35,729 nucleotides of DNA, from positions 1-35,729 of the forward strand of contig JBOGJG010000215.1 of the NCBI GenBank assembly GCA_050747825.1, given 5' to 3'. Position 1 is the first letter of the stretch. Each line of letters opens with the position of its first letter. Of this stretch, positions 16,600-23,301 are shown one piece after another. The stretch is from JBOGJG01 sp050747825 (GTDB lineage Bacteria > Acidobacteriota > UBA6911 > RPQK01 > JBOGJG01). Position numbers and translations under genes: made by a program. The notes under the pieces are model-generated. The model did not search any database and was not told the origin of the DNA. It saw only the letters and a list, made by a program, of their open reading frames with translations.

Positions 16600-16856
16600 C
16601 CACCCGGCCGGATAATGAAATGAACGACAAGCCATGCGCCGGCGAGGGCGGCTGCGAGCAGCCAACTGAGGCGCATGGGCGGCACTTTTGACCTCTGGCC
16701 GGGGCCGGTCCACTGTAGATCCGATTTCTGGGCGTAGCGATGATAGTTATCGCGAATGCCCAGAATCACTGAGTAGCTGACCGCAAACAAGACGCCAAAT
16801 ACCACTGTAAAGAAGGCAATCAGGCCAAGGTACGCGGTCCAGGTTTCAAGTTCCAA
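16596..16856 (-). CDS. Small two-helix membrane protein, hypothetical
   Basis: An 86-codon frame with two clear hydrophobic segments: LGLIAFFTVVFGVLFAVSYS (about residues 10-29) and LSWLLAAALAGAWLVVHFII (about 63-82). A polar stretch with DNYHRYAQKSD lies between them. The pattern is unlikely for a shadow frame. I do not recognise a family. The start is TTG at 16856, which falls within the GTTCCAA heptamer cluster, so the first residues (ELET) are repeat-encoded. An alternative start is not obvious. It is convergent with the cis-prenyltransferase gene and overlaps it by 4 bases. Topology would place both ends on the same side of the inner membrane. Confidence 0.45.
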   Translation of the reverse strand: MELETWTAYLGLIAFFTVVFGVLFAVSYSVILGIRDNYHRYAQKSDLQWTGPGQRSKVPPMRLSWLLAAALAGAWLVVHFIIRPGG

Positions 16857-16877
16857 ATTCCAAGTTCCACGTTTCAG
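16843..16877. repeat. Tandem heptamer cluster (GTTCCAA family), 5 units
   Basis: Five 7-base units read GTTTCAA, GTTCCAA, ATTCCAA, GTTCCAC, GTTTCAG. The same unit recurs at 30713-30740 and, in reverse complement, at 30940-30981. The rest of the 16857-17045 gap shows no gene; it is AT-richer than its surroundings. Confidence 0.7.
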
Positions 16878-17045
16878 AATCGGTTGGCTGTTCCATTATG
16901 CCCAAGAAAAAGGTTCTTTTTAATCACAATCTTACATCCACGGCATACAATGGAACTGGGAACCAAGAAGGAGCGCCGCCAGATCGAACGACTTGGAAAG
17001 TAGTAAAAAAACCAGGTAAACGAGTAGAACGTCCCTGTGTTTTCC

Positions 17046-18590
17046 TCATGTTTTCTCAAGCAGGGCTCGGGGTCCCCTCTGCAGTAGTTCCGACAGATTT
17101 CCGGCAACGGTTTGCGAGAAGCCGGGCAGGATGTTGAGATCCATTCCCCAAAGTTCTGAATCAGCGCAAACTCCTGCCACAAACTCCCGTACAGTCTCGC
17201 TGCTGCGCCCATCCACACCTTTCCAGCGGTCCATAAAATACCCGGCCCGGTCGTCATTAATCGGATACAAGTCCCCCTGGCGGCGCCCGTAAATCTTTCC
17301 CTCCTGGGACTCGAGGCCCCGCATGAAGAGCAGATAGCAGGCAAATCCGAGGCAAAAATGCTGCGGAGCGGTGCCTTCCCGCTCATAATGGCGCTTCAGG
17401 GTAGGCACGTTGCGCAGCCGCATCTTGGAAGTGGCTTGAAGAGTGATATCGATCACCTGATGCCGAATGAAGGGATTGCGGAAGCGATCCAGGACCTCGT
17501 CGATGAATGCCCGAGTGGCAGCCGCTCCCCCTGCTTCTTCCGAGATCTGTCGCTCCAGGCTGGGAGCAATTTCCTGGCGCATCAGTCCATCCACGAACCT
17601 GGAGATTCGCGGATCATTCATGGATTCCAGCACGGTAGCGGCGCCGTACAGAAAGGCCGTCGGACTCAACAGCGTGTGTGTCCCATTGAGCAGCCGAATC
17701 TTGTGCTCGCGATAAGGAGTAATGTCCGGCGCGATTACGATTCCGGGATTTGCGAGGGCAAAGGAGAGGCGCCGTTTTAAGGCCTCATCCCCCTCAATGG
17801 CCCACAGGTTGTACAGTTCGGCGATGGTAAGGAGGTCATCCTGATAGCCTAACTGCTCCCACAGGTCCTCCAGTTCAGACTGGGCCGGCGATCCGGTGAC
17901 AATTCGATCCACCAGCGAATTGCAGAAATGATTGGCGGACTCGACCCAACCTGCAAAGCCCTTTTCCAGCTTCCAGAGCCGCGCCAGTTCGAGGACAATG
18001 CTCTTGAGCACGGCGCCGTTTTCCTCGATCAATTCACAGGGAATGACAACCAGACCTTTATTGCGCTCTCCCGAGAAAGCCTGATAACGCTCATAAAGGA
18101 ATGCGGTCAGTTTCCCCGGAAAGGAGCGAGGCGGAGCAAGATCGGGCGAGTCTTCTTTGTCCAGGACAATGCCGACCTCGGTAGTGTTGGAAATAACGAC
18201 ATCCAACTGCGGATTGCGGGCGCATTCCAGCACCTCTTCCCACTGCTGGTTGGCCGAAAGCGCCCGGCTGACGGAAGCCAGTACCGACCGCGTCTCCAGG
18301 GACGATTCTTCCCGTATGCCGCGAAGAATCAAAGTATAGAGCCCATCCTGCTGATCCAGGATGCTGCTGCGTTCCCCTCCAGTGGACTGGACGATTACGA
18401 CTCGACCGTTGAATACTCCTTCCCGATTGGCGTGATCCACAAAGGCGTCGCAAAAGGCGCGCAGAAAACGCCCGGATCCAAATTGCAGGACCTTCTCGGG
18501 GAGGTCGTAAACTCCAGGCGGCGGAAGATTGATTTCCTCCTGCTTCTGAAAAGCAGGACCCCCAATCAGTTCTTTTGTAAGACGATCCAT
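17046..18590 (-). CDS. uxaB: Tagaturonate reductase (altronate oxidoreductase, UxaB)
   Basis: Reduces D-tagaturonate to D-altronate with NADH in galacturonate breakdown. The 514-aa protein follows the mannitol-dehydrogenase-family layout and matches remembered UxaB text throughout: VLQFGSGRFLRAFCDAFVD (N-terminal dinucleotide region), QDGLYTLILRG, VVISNTTEVGI, VVIPCELIEENG, ANHFCNSLVDRIVTG, and the C-terminal domain with IRLLNGTHTLLSPTAF containing the family Lys/Asn/His region. UxuB (fructuronate reductase) is the closest alternative; the NTTE and CELIEENG text favours UxaB. It starts 9 bases after the TRAP large-permease gene, so it is the last gene of an uptake-plus-catabolism operon. Isomerase (UxaC) and altronate dehydratase (UxaA) are not in the window. 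Confidence 0.9.
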   Translation of the reverse strand: MDRLTKELIGGPAFQKQEEINLPPPGVYDLPEKVLQFGSGRFLRAFCDAFVDHANREGVFNGRVVIVQSTGGERSSILDQQDGLYTLILRGIREESSLETRSVLASVSRALSANQQWEEVLECARNPQLDVVISNTTEVGIVLDKEDSPDLAPPRSFPGKLTAFLYERYQAFSGERNKGLVVIPCELIEENGAVLKSIVLELARLWKLEKGFAGWVESANHFCNSLVDRIVTGSPAQSELEDLWEQLGYQDDLLTIAELYNLWAIEGDEALKRRLSFALANPGIVIAPDITPYREHKIRLLNGTHTLLSPTAFLYGAATVLESMNDPRISRFVDGLMRQEIAPSLERQISEEAGGAAATRAFIDEVLDRFRNPFIRHQVIDITLQATSKMRLRNVPTLKRHYEREGTAPQHFCLGFACYLLFMRGLESQEGKIYGRRQGDLYPINDDRAGYFMDRWKGVDGRSSETVREFVAGVCADSELWGMDLNILPGFSQTVAGNLSELLQRGPRALLEKT

Positions 18591-18599
18591 CTTGGTTAT

Positions 18600-19898
18600 T
18601 TAATAGCCGAACAGCCGGGGCAGAAACAGGCTCAGCTCGGGAATGTAAGTGACCAGAAGAAGAGCGATTATCATGGCGACGTACAGGGGAAAAAGCGGCC
18701 GAATGACCTTAGTGATGCTCGTCTGGGCGACACCGCAACCCACGAAAAGCACTGTACCAACTGGAGGCGTGGTAAGCCCGATACAGAGATTCAAGACAAG
18801 TAGGATGCCGAAGTGTATGGGATCCATCCCCATCTGCATCACGGCCGGTAGGAAAATAGGAGTGAAAATCAGGACGGCTGGAGTGATGTCCATGAAGGTG
18901 CCTACCGCCAGCAAGAGCACATTAATGGCGAGAAGAATTAGAAACTGGTTGTCGGTGGCAGCGATGAGAGCCTGGCTCACAGTTTGAGGTATGTTGACAT
19001 AGGAAAGAATCCAGGACATCCCCACCGATGTGGCTACCAGCAGCATGACGATCGCCGTCGTGACCGAGGATTCCAGGAGAATATTAGGGATCTCACTCCA
19101 TTTGACCTCCCGGTAAACCAGGACCGACAGAACAAAGGTGTAAAGAACCGCCACCCCCGACGCTTCAGTGGCGGTGAATATTCCGGCCACGATTCCTCCC
19201 ATCACCACAATCAGCAGGACGAGACTGGGCAAAGCGTCAAGGAGACGCCTGGCGCCTTCCCGCGAGCCCATCTTCTCCCCGGCAGGATAGCCTCTGCGGT
19301 AGGCGATCCAGCCTGCAGTGACCATCAGGGAAAGCCCGACAATCATGCCCGGGATGTATCCCGCCAGAAAGAGGGCGGCAATGGACACTCCACCGCTGGC
19401 CAGCGAATAAACGATCAGGATATTGCTGGGAGGAATGATCAGACCTGTAGTGGAAGACGTGATATTTACGGCGGCGCTGTAGTCGCGGTCGTAGCCTTCC
19501 TTCTTCATCATCGGCGTCATAAATCCGCCGATCGCGGCTGTCGCCGCCACCGCCGACCCGGAAATGGACCCGAAGAGCATGCAGGCTACGATGTTTACGT
19601 AGGCCAGGCTGCCAGGGAGGCGCCCCACGATCACCTTGGCAAAGTCAATGAGGCGCCTGGCGATCCCTCCGCGATTCATCATCTGTCCGGCCAGAATAAA
19701 AAAAGGGATGGCCAGCAGCGCGAAGCTGTCCAGTCCGGCAGCCATCCTCTGGGCCACGGTCGTGAGAGCGGGCGCGGTCTTGACGGTGAGAAGCATGGTG
19801 GCGACCGTGGCCAGCCCGATTGAAAAAGCGACGGGAATTCGCAGCAGGAGCAGCGAGGAGAAAGAGAGGACCAGAACGAGGATGTCGGTAAATTGCAT
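18600..19898 (-). CDS. dctM: TRAP transporter large permease, DctM type
   Basis: A 432-aa integral membrane protein with about 12 hydrophobic segments, the sodium-coupled transport subunit of a TRAP system. It has the family texts LLRIPVAFSIGLA (first helix), FFILAGQMMNRGGIARRLIDFA, GSISGSAVAATAAIGGFMTPMM, IIPPSNILIVYSLASGGVSIAALFLAGYIPG and a C-terminal GLTTPPVGTVLFVGCGVA. These are the conserved DctM loops. The gene is complete. An unusual 233-base spacer of repeats separates it from dctQ, where TRAP permease genes normally touch or overlap. It is followed by uxaB, so the substrate is most likely galacturonate or a related hexuronate (inference). Confidence 0.94.
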   Translation of the reverse strand: MQFTDILVLVLSFSSLLLLRIPVAFSIGLATVATMLLTVKTAPALTTVAQRMAAGLDSFALLAIPFFILAGQMMNRGGIARRLIDFAKVIVGRLPGSLAYVNIVACMLFGSISGSAVAATAAIGGFMTPMMKKEGYDRDYSAAVNITSSTTGLIIPPSNILIVYSLASGGVSIAALFLAGYIPGMIVGLSLMVTAGWIAYRRGYPAGEKMGSREGARRLLDALPSLVLLIVVMGGIVAGIFTATEASGVAVLYTFVLSVLVYREVKWSEIPNILLESSVTTAIVMLLVATSVGMSWILSYVNIPQTVSQALIAATDNQFLILLAINVLLLAVGTFMDITPAVLIFTPIFLPAVMQMGMDPIHFGILLVLNLCIGLTTPPVGTVLFVGCGVAQTSITKVIRPLFPLYVAMIIALLLVTYIPELSLFLPRLFGY

Positions 19899-19905
19899 GG
19901 GGCTG

Positions 19906-19937
19906 GTTCTTTAGTTCCTTAGTTCTTTAGTTCCTTA
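19906..19937. repeat. Tandem octamer, 4 units (GTTCYTTA)
   Basis: GTTCTTTA, GTTCCTTA, GTTCTTTA, GTTCCTTA run head to tail just before the dctM ATG on the minus strand, an 8-base repeat with a 16-base higher period. It would place a run of TAAGGAAC units in the 5' leader of dctM, where the AGGAA of the units could act as ribosome-binding sequence. Confidence 0.65.
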
Positions 19938-20000
19938 CTTCGATTGTTCAGGCGCCGGGCCCGTAGCACGAACTGACCACCGACTCGCTGCGCTCGCCTA

Positions 20001-20075
20001 CTGACCGCTGACCGGTTCGAAGCTTGGTCAGCGGTCAGCCGGTCAGCGATCAGCCGGTCAGCGGTCAGCATCAGC
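20001..20075. repeat. Heptamer/octamer repeats with 13-bp hairpin in the dctQ-dctM spacer
   Basis: CTGACCGCTGACC (20001-20013) and its exact reverse complement at 20026-20038 enclose a 12-base loop. They are followed by further GGTCAGC, GGTCAGCC and GATCAGCC units to about 20075. The unit is the same GCTGACC family as the 30-unit array at 35436-35645. In the operon transcript this would form a strong hairpin between the small- and large-permease genes. No gene is seen in 19899-20131. Confidence 0.75.
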
Positions 20076-20131
20076 CGACGCCAATCAATAGAGCCGCTAC
20101 CGTAAAGGAGCGGGCCGCAATCGTGCAAAAC

Positions 20132-20614
20132 CTACTCCTCCCGCAAGGCCTTCACATGCTCGACAATGAACGCGGCCGAATAAAACGTAATTAAAAGCCC
20201 GCTCAGCGGGACGACCAGGTAGACATAGCCTAACTGAATCTGAAGCGCCGCCGAGATTTGCTGTAGAGCCAGCGTGATGCTGACCAGGCGCAGCCCTCCA
20301 AAGATCATGACAAGCAGGGCGAAGAGAAAAATACTTGCCTCGATAAAAATTTCAGAATAAAGCCGCTTCTTCCCTTCCCATCGGGCTGTAAACAAATCGA
20401 TCGACAGATGGACTTTCTTGCTCACGGCATAGGCCGCTCCGAGCAAGCTCAACCAGATGAGGAGGAAGCGCGCCAGCTCTTCCGTGTAGGAGCTCGGGTC
20501 TCGAAGAATGGAACGCGTGGTGACCTGCCACAGGACATTCAGCACACTCAGGCCCATGAGACCGATGATGATGCGCTCCAGCATTCGGTCCACCTGCTGT
20601 CGGATGCGCTCCAT
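20132..20614 (-). CDS. dctQ: TRAP transporter small permease, DctQ type
   Basis: A 160-aa inner-membrane protein with four hydrophobic segments, the partner of DctM. The typical features are LLIWLSLLGAAYAVSKKVHLSIDLF (about residues 47-71), including the conserved HLSIDLF text, and an N-terminal amphipathic region before the first helix (IIGLMGLSVLNVLWQVTTRSIL). It starts 2 bases after the dctP stop, so the two genes are translationally linked. Its 3' end is separated from dctM by a repeat-filled 233-base spacer. Confidence 0.9.
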   Translation of the reverse strand: MERIRQQVDRMLERIIIGLMGLSVLNVLWQVTTRSILRDPSSYTEELARFLLIWLSLLGAAYAVSKKVHLSIDLFTARWEGKKRLYSEIFIEASIFLFALLVMIFGGLRLVSITLALQQISAALQIQLGYVYLVVPLSGLLITFYSAAFIVEHVKALREE

Positions 20615-20616
20615 GA

Positions 20617-21603
20617 TTAGCTGATGTCCCTGATGCTTTCGATCAGTTCATTGATGGCCGGGTCCTTCTCGTACTCTTCGTACATGGGTTCGACCTGCTT
20701 CATAAAAGGCTCTTTCTCAGGATAGATGACCTGGACGCCGGCTTCCTGAACAGCTTTCAGGGATGCGGCTGTGGATTCCTTCCACAGCTCAGCCTGGTGT
20801 TCGGCGGACTCATCCGCCGCCGCCTGGAGCATTCGCTGCTGCTCGGGTGAGAGATCGTCCCAGACCCAGGTGCTAATCAACATGACATCGGGCACGGCCG
20901 TGTGCTCGTTCAGGGAATAGTACTTGCAGACTTCATAATGCCGTGACAGGTAGAAGCTGGGTGGATTGTTTTCCGCCCCATCCACGACTCCCTGCTGAAG
21001 GGCCGTGTACAATTCGCCCCAGGCGATCGGCGTAGGTGAGCCGCCCAAAGCCTGTACCATTCTCATGGACGTCGCACTCTCCTGGACTCGGATCTTGAGG
21101 CCGGTCAGATCTGCAGGCGTTTCGACGGGACGTTGCTTGGTGTAGAAACTGCGCGTGCCTGAATCGTAGTAACAGAGACCGCGCAGCCAGTATTTCTCGA
21201 GCGACAGCAGCAGCCGTCGGCCCACTTCGCTTTCCAGAACCTTGAACCGGTGTTCCTCATCCCTGAACAGAAAAGGGAGACTGTAAATCTTGAAAGAAGG
21301 GGCGAAACTTTCCAGCACGCTGGCTGAGACCTTTGTCATCCCCAGACTTCCGATCTGCAACAGTTCCAGGGTTTCTCGCTCGGTGCCAAGCTGCTGGCTG
21401 GGATAGATATCGATCCTCATGGTCCCGCCAGACTTCTCCTCCAGGCGTCGAGCCATGAACTCCATCCCTTTGTGAACGGAGTGCGTGGTATCCAGTCCGT
21501 GAGCCAGCTTGATCACCACCGTCTCGCTCTGACCGGCACAGCCTGTAAGGACCAGCAATATCAATAAAATCAGTCGGTGCAGCACGGCGCATACTTTTAC
21601 CAC
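20617..21603 (-). CDS. dctP: TRAP transporter substrate-binding protein, DctP type (lipoprotein)
   Basis: Periplasmic receptor that delivers an organic acid to DctQM. The signal segment HRLILLILLVLTGC has a lipobox LTGC, so it is membrane-anchored. The family texts YPSQQLGTERETLELLQIGSLGM, FLFRDEEHRF, LTGLKIRVQES (with the Arg that binds the substrate carboxylate) and VDGAENNPPSFYLSRHYEV are present. The frame stays open to 21663, but that extension (GIPLPPSPFPFPHF) encodes a purine-tract repeat and would precede a normal signal peptide. I therefore favour GTG 21603, or alternatively GTG 21585. Neither has a strong ribosome site. It is the first gene of the operon dctP-dctQ-dctM-uxaB, which suggests hexuronate as ligand. 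Confidence 0.9.
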   Translation of the reverse strand: MVKVCAVLHRLILLILLVLTGCAGQSETVVIKLAHGLDTTHSVHKGMEFMARRLEEKSGGTMRIDIYPSQQLGTERETLELLQIGSLGMTKVSASVLESFAPSFKIYSLPFLFRDEEHRFKVLESEVGRRLLLSLEKYWLRGLCYYDSGTRSFYTKQRPVETPADLTGLKIRVQESATSMRMVQALGGSPTPIAWGELYTALQQGVVDGAENNPPSFYLSRHYEVCKYYSLNEHTAVPDVMLISTWVWDDLSPEQQRMLQAAADESAEHQAELWKESTAASLKAVQEAGVQVIYPEKEPFMKQVEPMYEEYEKDPAINELIESIRDIS

Positions 21604-21795
21604 AAAGTGCGGAAAGGGGAAAGGAGAGGGAGGGAGTGGAATCCCTCTGCCGCTCGCCCTCACACCGGCACTCCTACTGTTGCCCTTCGATTACGGAGAG
21701 AAGCCTCTGCTGGTAGTCTCCGAAAAGGGCATAAGTCATTACGGGCGCGCTGCTGGTCACCCGGATTTAGCTGTGCGTTGGATCACAAGGTCGCA

Positions 21796-21835
21796 GCAAA
21801 GCCGGTCATCTGGTGGGGCAGATGACCGGCTTTGC
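21796..21835. promoter_or_regulatory. Perfect 17-bp hairpin between dctP and the cupredoxin gene
   Basis: GCAAAGCCGGTCATCTG (21796-21812) and its exact reverse complement (21819-21835) enclose a 6-base loop GTGGGG. There is no following T-tract on either strand, so it is not a standard intrinsic terminator. It may be an RNA hairpin, an operator or a remnant repeat. It lies in the divergent gap (21604-21904) that must hold the promoters of both the hexuronate operon and the cupredoxin gene. Confidence 0.6.
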
Positions 21836-21904
21836 AAGAGTTTGCCGCCCCTGATAGGATTAAAAGAAACCGGTAGCTTCGCTACCATCCACTGGGAGGA
21901 TCTT

Positions 21905-22351
21905 ATGTGCGAATTTTGGATCAAAGTGCCTGAGTTTCGGTTCCTGCTGACTGTTCTGATGCCATTCTTATTGATCGCCCTGACATCCTGCGGGCCTGAA
22001 CCGGCAGAAGAAGAACCCACTCCCCCTATTGAGGAGCCTGAAGCGCCGGCGCCGCCTCCAGGCTTAGAAGCACCAGCCGTCCAGGTCGGCCTCTCCGAGT
22101 ACACCATCAACATGCCTCCATCGATCCCGGCTGGAAACACGACTTTCCAGGTGACCAACAATGGGACCATGGAGCATAATTTCGAGATCGAGGGACAGGG
22201 AATCGAGCAAACCTTTCCCGCCAATCTACAGGCGGGCGAAAGCCAGAGCCTGCAGGTGGATCTTCAGCCTGGTATTTATACGGTATACTGCCCGGTATCC
22301 GACCACCGCTCGCAGGGCATGCAGTTGCAGCTTCAGGTCACTCAAGAGTAG
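21905..22351 (+). CDS. Cupredoxin-like lipoprotein with intact type-1 copper ligands
   Basis: A 148-aa exported copper protein candidate. The signal ends in a lipobox LTSC (Cys29), followed by a Pro/Glu-rich linker (about 30-55) and a small beta-sandwich (about 58-148). The type-1 copper set is visible in order: His91 (MEHNFEI), Cys129 (YTVYCPVSDH), His134 and Met139 (GMQLQ), the plastocyanin/amicyanin spacing. It would carry electrons or bind copper at the membrane surface. I chose ATG 21905 because GGGAGGA at 21894-21900 is an excellent ribosome site. The frame stays open upstream to 21680 but crosses a hairpin there. It is convergent with hpt, with 14 bases of overlap. No oxidase or reductase partner is adjacent. 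Confidence 0.85.
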   Translation: MCEFWIKVPEFRFLLTVLMPFLLIALTSCGPEPAEEEPTPPIEEPEAPAPPPGLEAPAVQVGLSEYTINMPPSIPAGNTTFQVTNNGTMEHNFEIEGQGIEQTFPANLQAGESQSLQVDLQPGIYTVYCPVSDHRSQGMQLQLQVTQE

Positions 22352-22925
22352 AGACCACGGAAGACGCGGAGCTTTTGTGCCGGCGCGCCTGAGCCGATGA
22401 ATTCCGAGCCTTGGAGCCGTCCAAGTCCATAGCGGCAAGAAAGGGCAACTGGCGGTAGCGATCGCAGTAATCGAGTCCGTAACCGATTAAGAACTCCTGA
22501 TTGATCTCAAAACCGACATAGCGGATGGGCAAGTCCACCAGACGAAGGCCCGGACGATCCAGTAGAGTGCAGACAGCCAGCGAAGCCGGGCGGCGATTCA
22601 GAAGAAGACGGATCAGGTAATTCAGCGTCAGGCCCGTGTCCACGATGTCCTCGACCAACAGGAGATGTTTTGCCGAGACGTCCTCCTGTAAATCTTTGGT
22701 GATTTTCACCTCACCGGTGTCGGGACTGGGCGAATAACGGCTGATGGACATAAAGTCGAGTGTCAGGGGGAGCCGGATCTTACGGATCAAATCAGCAATA
22801 AACGGGACTGAGCCTTTCAAGATCCCGACAACCACCAATTCACACTTGCTGTAGTCCCGGGTGATTTCCTGGGCCAACTGGCTAATGCGCTCGGCAATCC
22901 CCTGCTCATCGACGACCACTTTCAT
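22338..22925 (-). CDS. hpt: Hypoxanthine phosphoribosyltransferase
   Basis: Purine-salvage enzyme that joins hypoxanthine or guanine to PRPP. The PRPP-binding loop VEDIVDTGLTL is at about residues 91-101, the flexible-loop region SISRYSPSPDTGEVKI is at about 60-75, and LVVVGILKGSVPFIADL precedes it, all typical of bacterial Hpt. LLDRPGLR (purine-binding Lys/Arg region) and VGFEINQEFLIGYGLDY follow. The last about 20 residues are a Ser/Arg-rich tail not usual for the family; they arise where the 3' end overlaps the convergent cupredoxin gene. It overlaps the preceding small gene by ATGA, so the two are co-translated. Confidence 0.93.
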   Translation of the reverse strand: MKVVVDEQGIAERISQLAQEITRDYSKCELVVVGILKGSVPFIADLIRKIRLPLTLDFMSISRYSPSPDTGEVKITKDLQEDVSAKHLLLVEDIVDTGLTLNYLIRLLLNRRPASLAVCTLLDRPGLRLVDLPIRYVGFEINQEFLIGYGLDYCDRYRQLPFLAAMDLDGSKARNSSAQARRHKSSASSVVSTLE

Positions 22926-23260
22926 TCGAGCATGCCGAATCTGAAGAGCAGTTTTCTGAAGTCGCGGCCGTAGAGGATCTTGACCTTCACCTCGGGGTAG
23001 AGTTGCCGCATTTTTCGTAGCTTCCGGTTTTTGCGGGTCACGAGGCTTTGCTTCATCGTGGTCAGCTCCACATAAAGACCGAATTGCTGCAAATAAAAAT
23101 CGGGAGTGAAGCTTTCAATCACCCGACCCTTTTCGTTCCACTCCAGAGCAAAACAAGCCGGTTCATAGCGCCATTCGATGTTGTAGAAATCGAGAAAGCG
23201 CGCAAACTCTTCCTCACTCTCGTGCGCAAAAGCCGGCGCCAAGCTGGAGCGTTTATCCAT
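22922..23260 (-). CDS. Small protein with a restriction-endonuclease-like (PD-(D/E)XK) fold, uncertain
   Basis: A 112-aa protein of unknown role, upstream of and overlapping hpt by ATGA. The order SEEEFARFLDFYNIEWRYEP, then FTPDFYL (Pro53-Asp54), then GLYVELTTMKQ (Glu65) resembles the helix-D-ExK core of PD-(D/E)XK nucleases. The Lys of the E-x-K step is Thr67, with Lys70 and several basic residues (RKNRKLRKMRQ) after. Catalysis would need Lys70 to substitute, or the fold may only bind nucleic acid. The Tyr/Arg-rich YVELTTMKQSLVTRKNRKLR text is not one I can name. Co-translation with a salvage enzyme may be positional only. Confidence 0.6.
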   Translation of the reverse strand: MDKRSSLAPAFAHESEEEFARFLDFYNIEWRYEPACFALEWNEKGRVIESFTPDFYLQQFGLYVELTTMKQSLVTRKNRKLRKMRQLYPEVKVKILYGRDFRKLLFRFGMLE

Positions 23261-23301
23261 TAATACGCTATTGGTTTTATCAGGAGAGGCTGACAGCAGA
23301 A

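Noticed and set aside
18984..19823. 279-codon plus-strand frame
   Set aside because: Antisense to dctM, which has clear family motifs; the frame is rich in His/Gln/Arg/Gly as expected for a shadow.
21604..21663. N-terminal extension of DctP
   Set aside because: Encodes Pro/Phe text from a purine-tract repeat and precedes a complete lipoprotein signal peptide.
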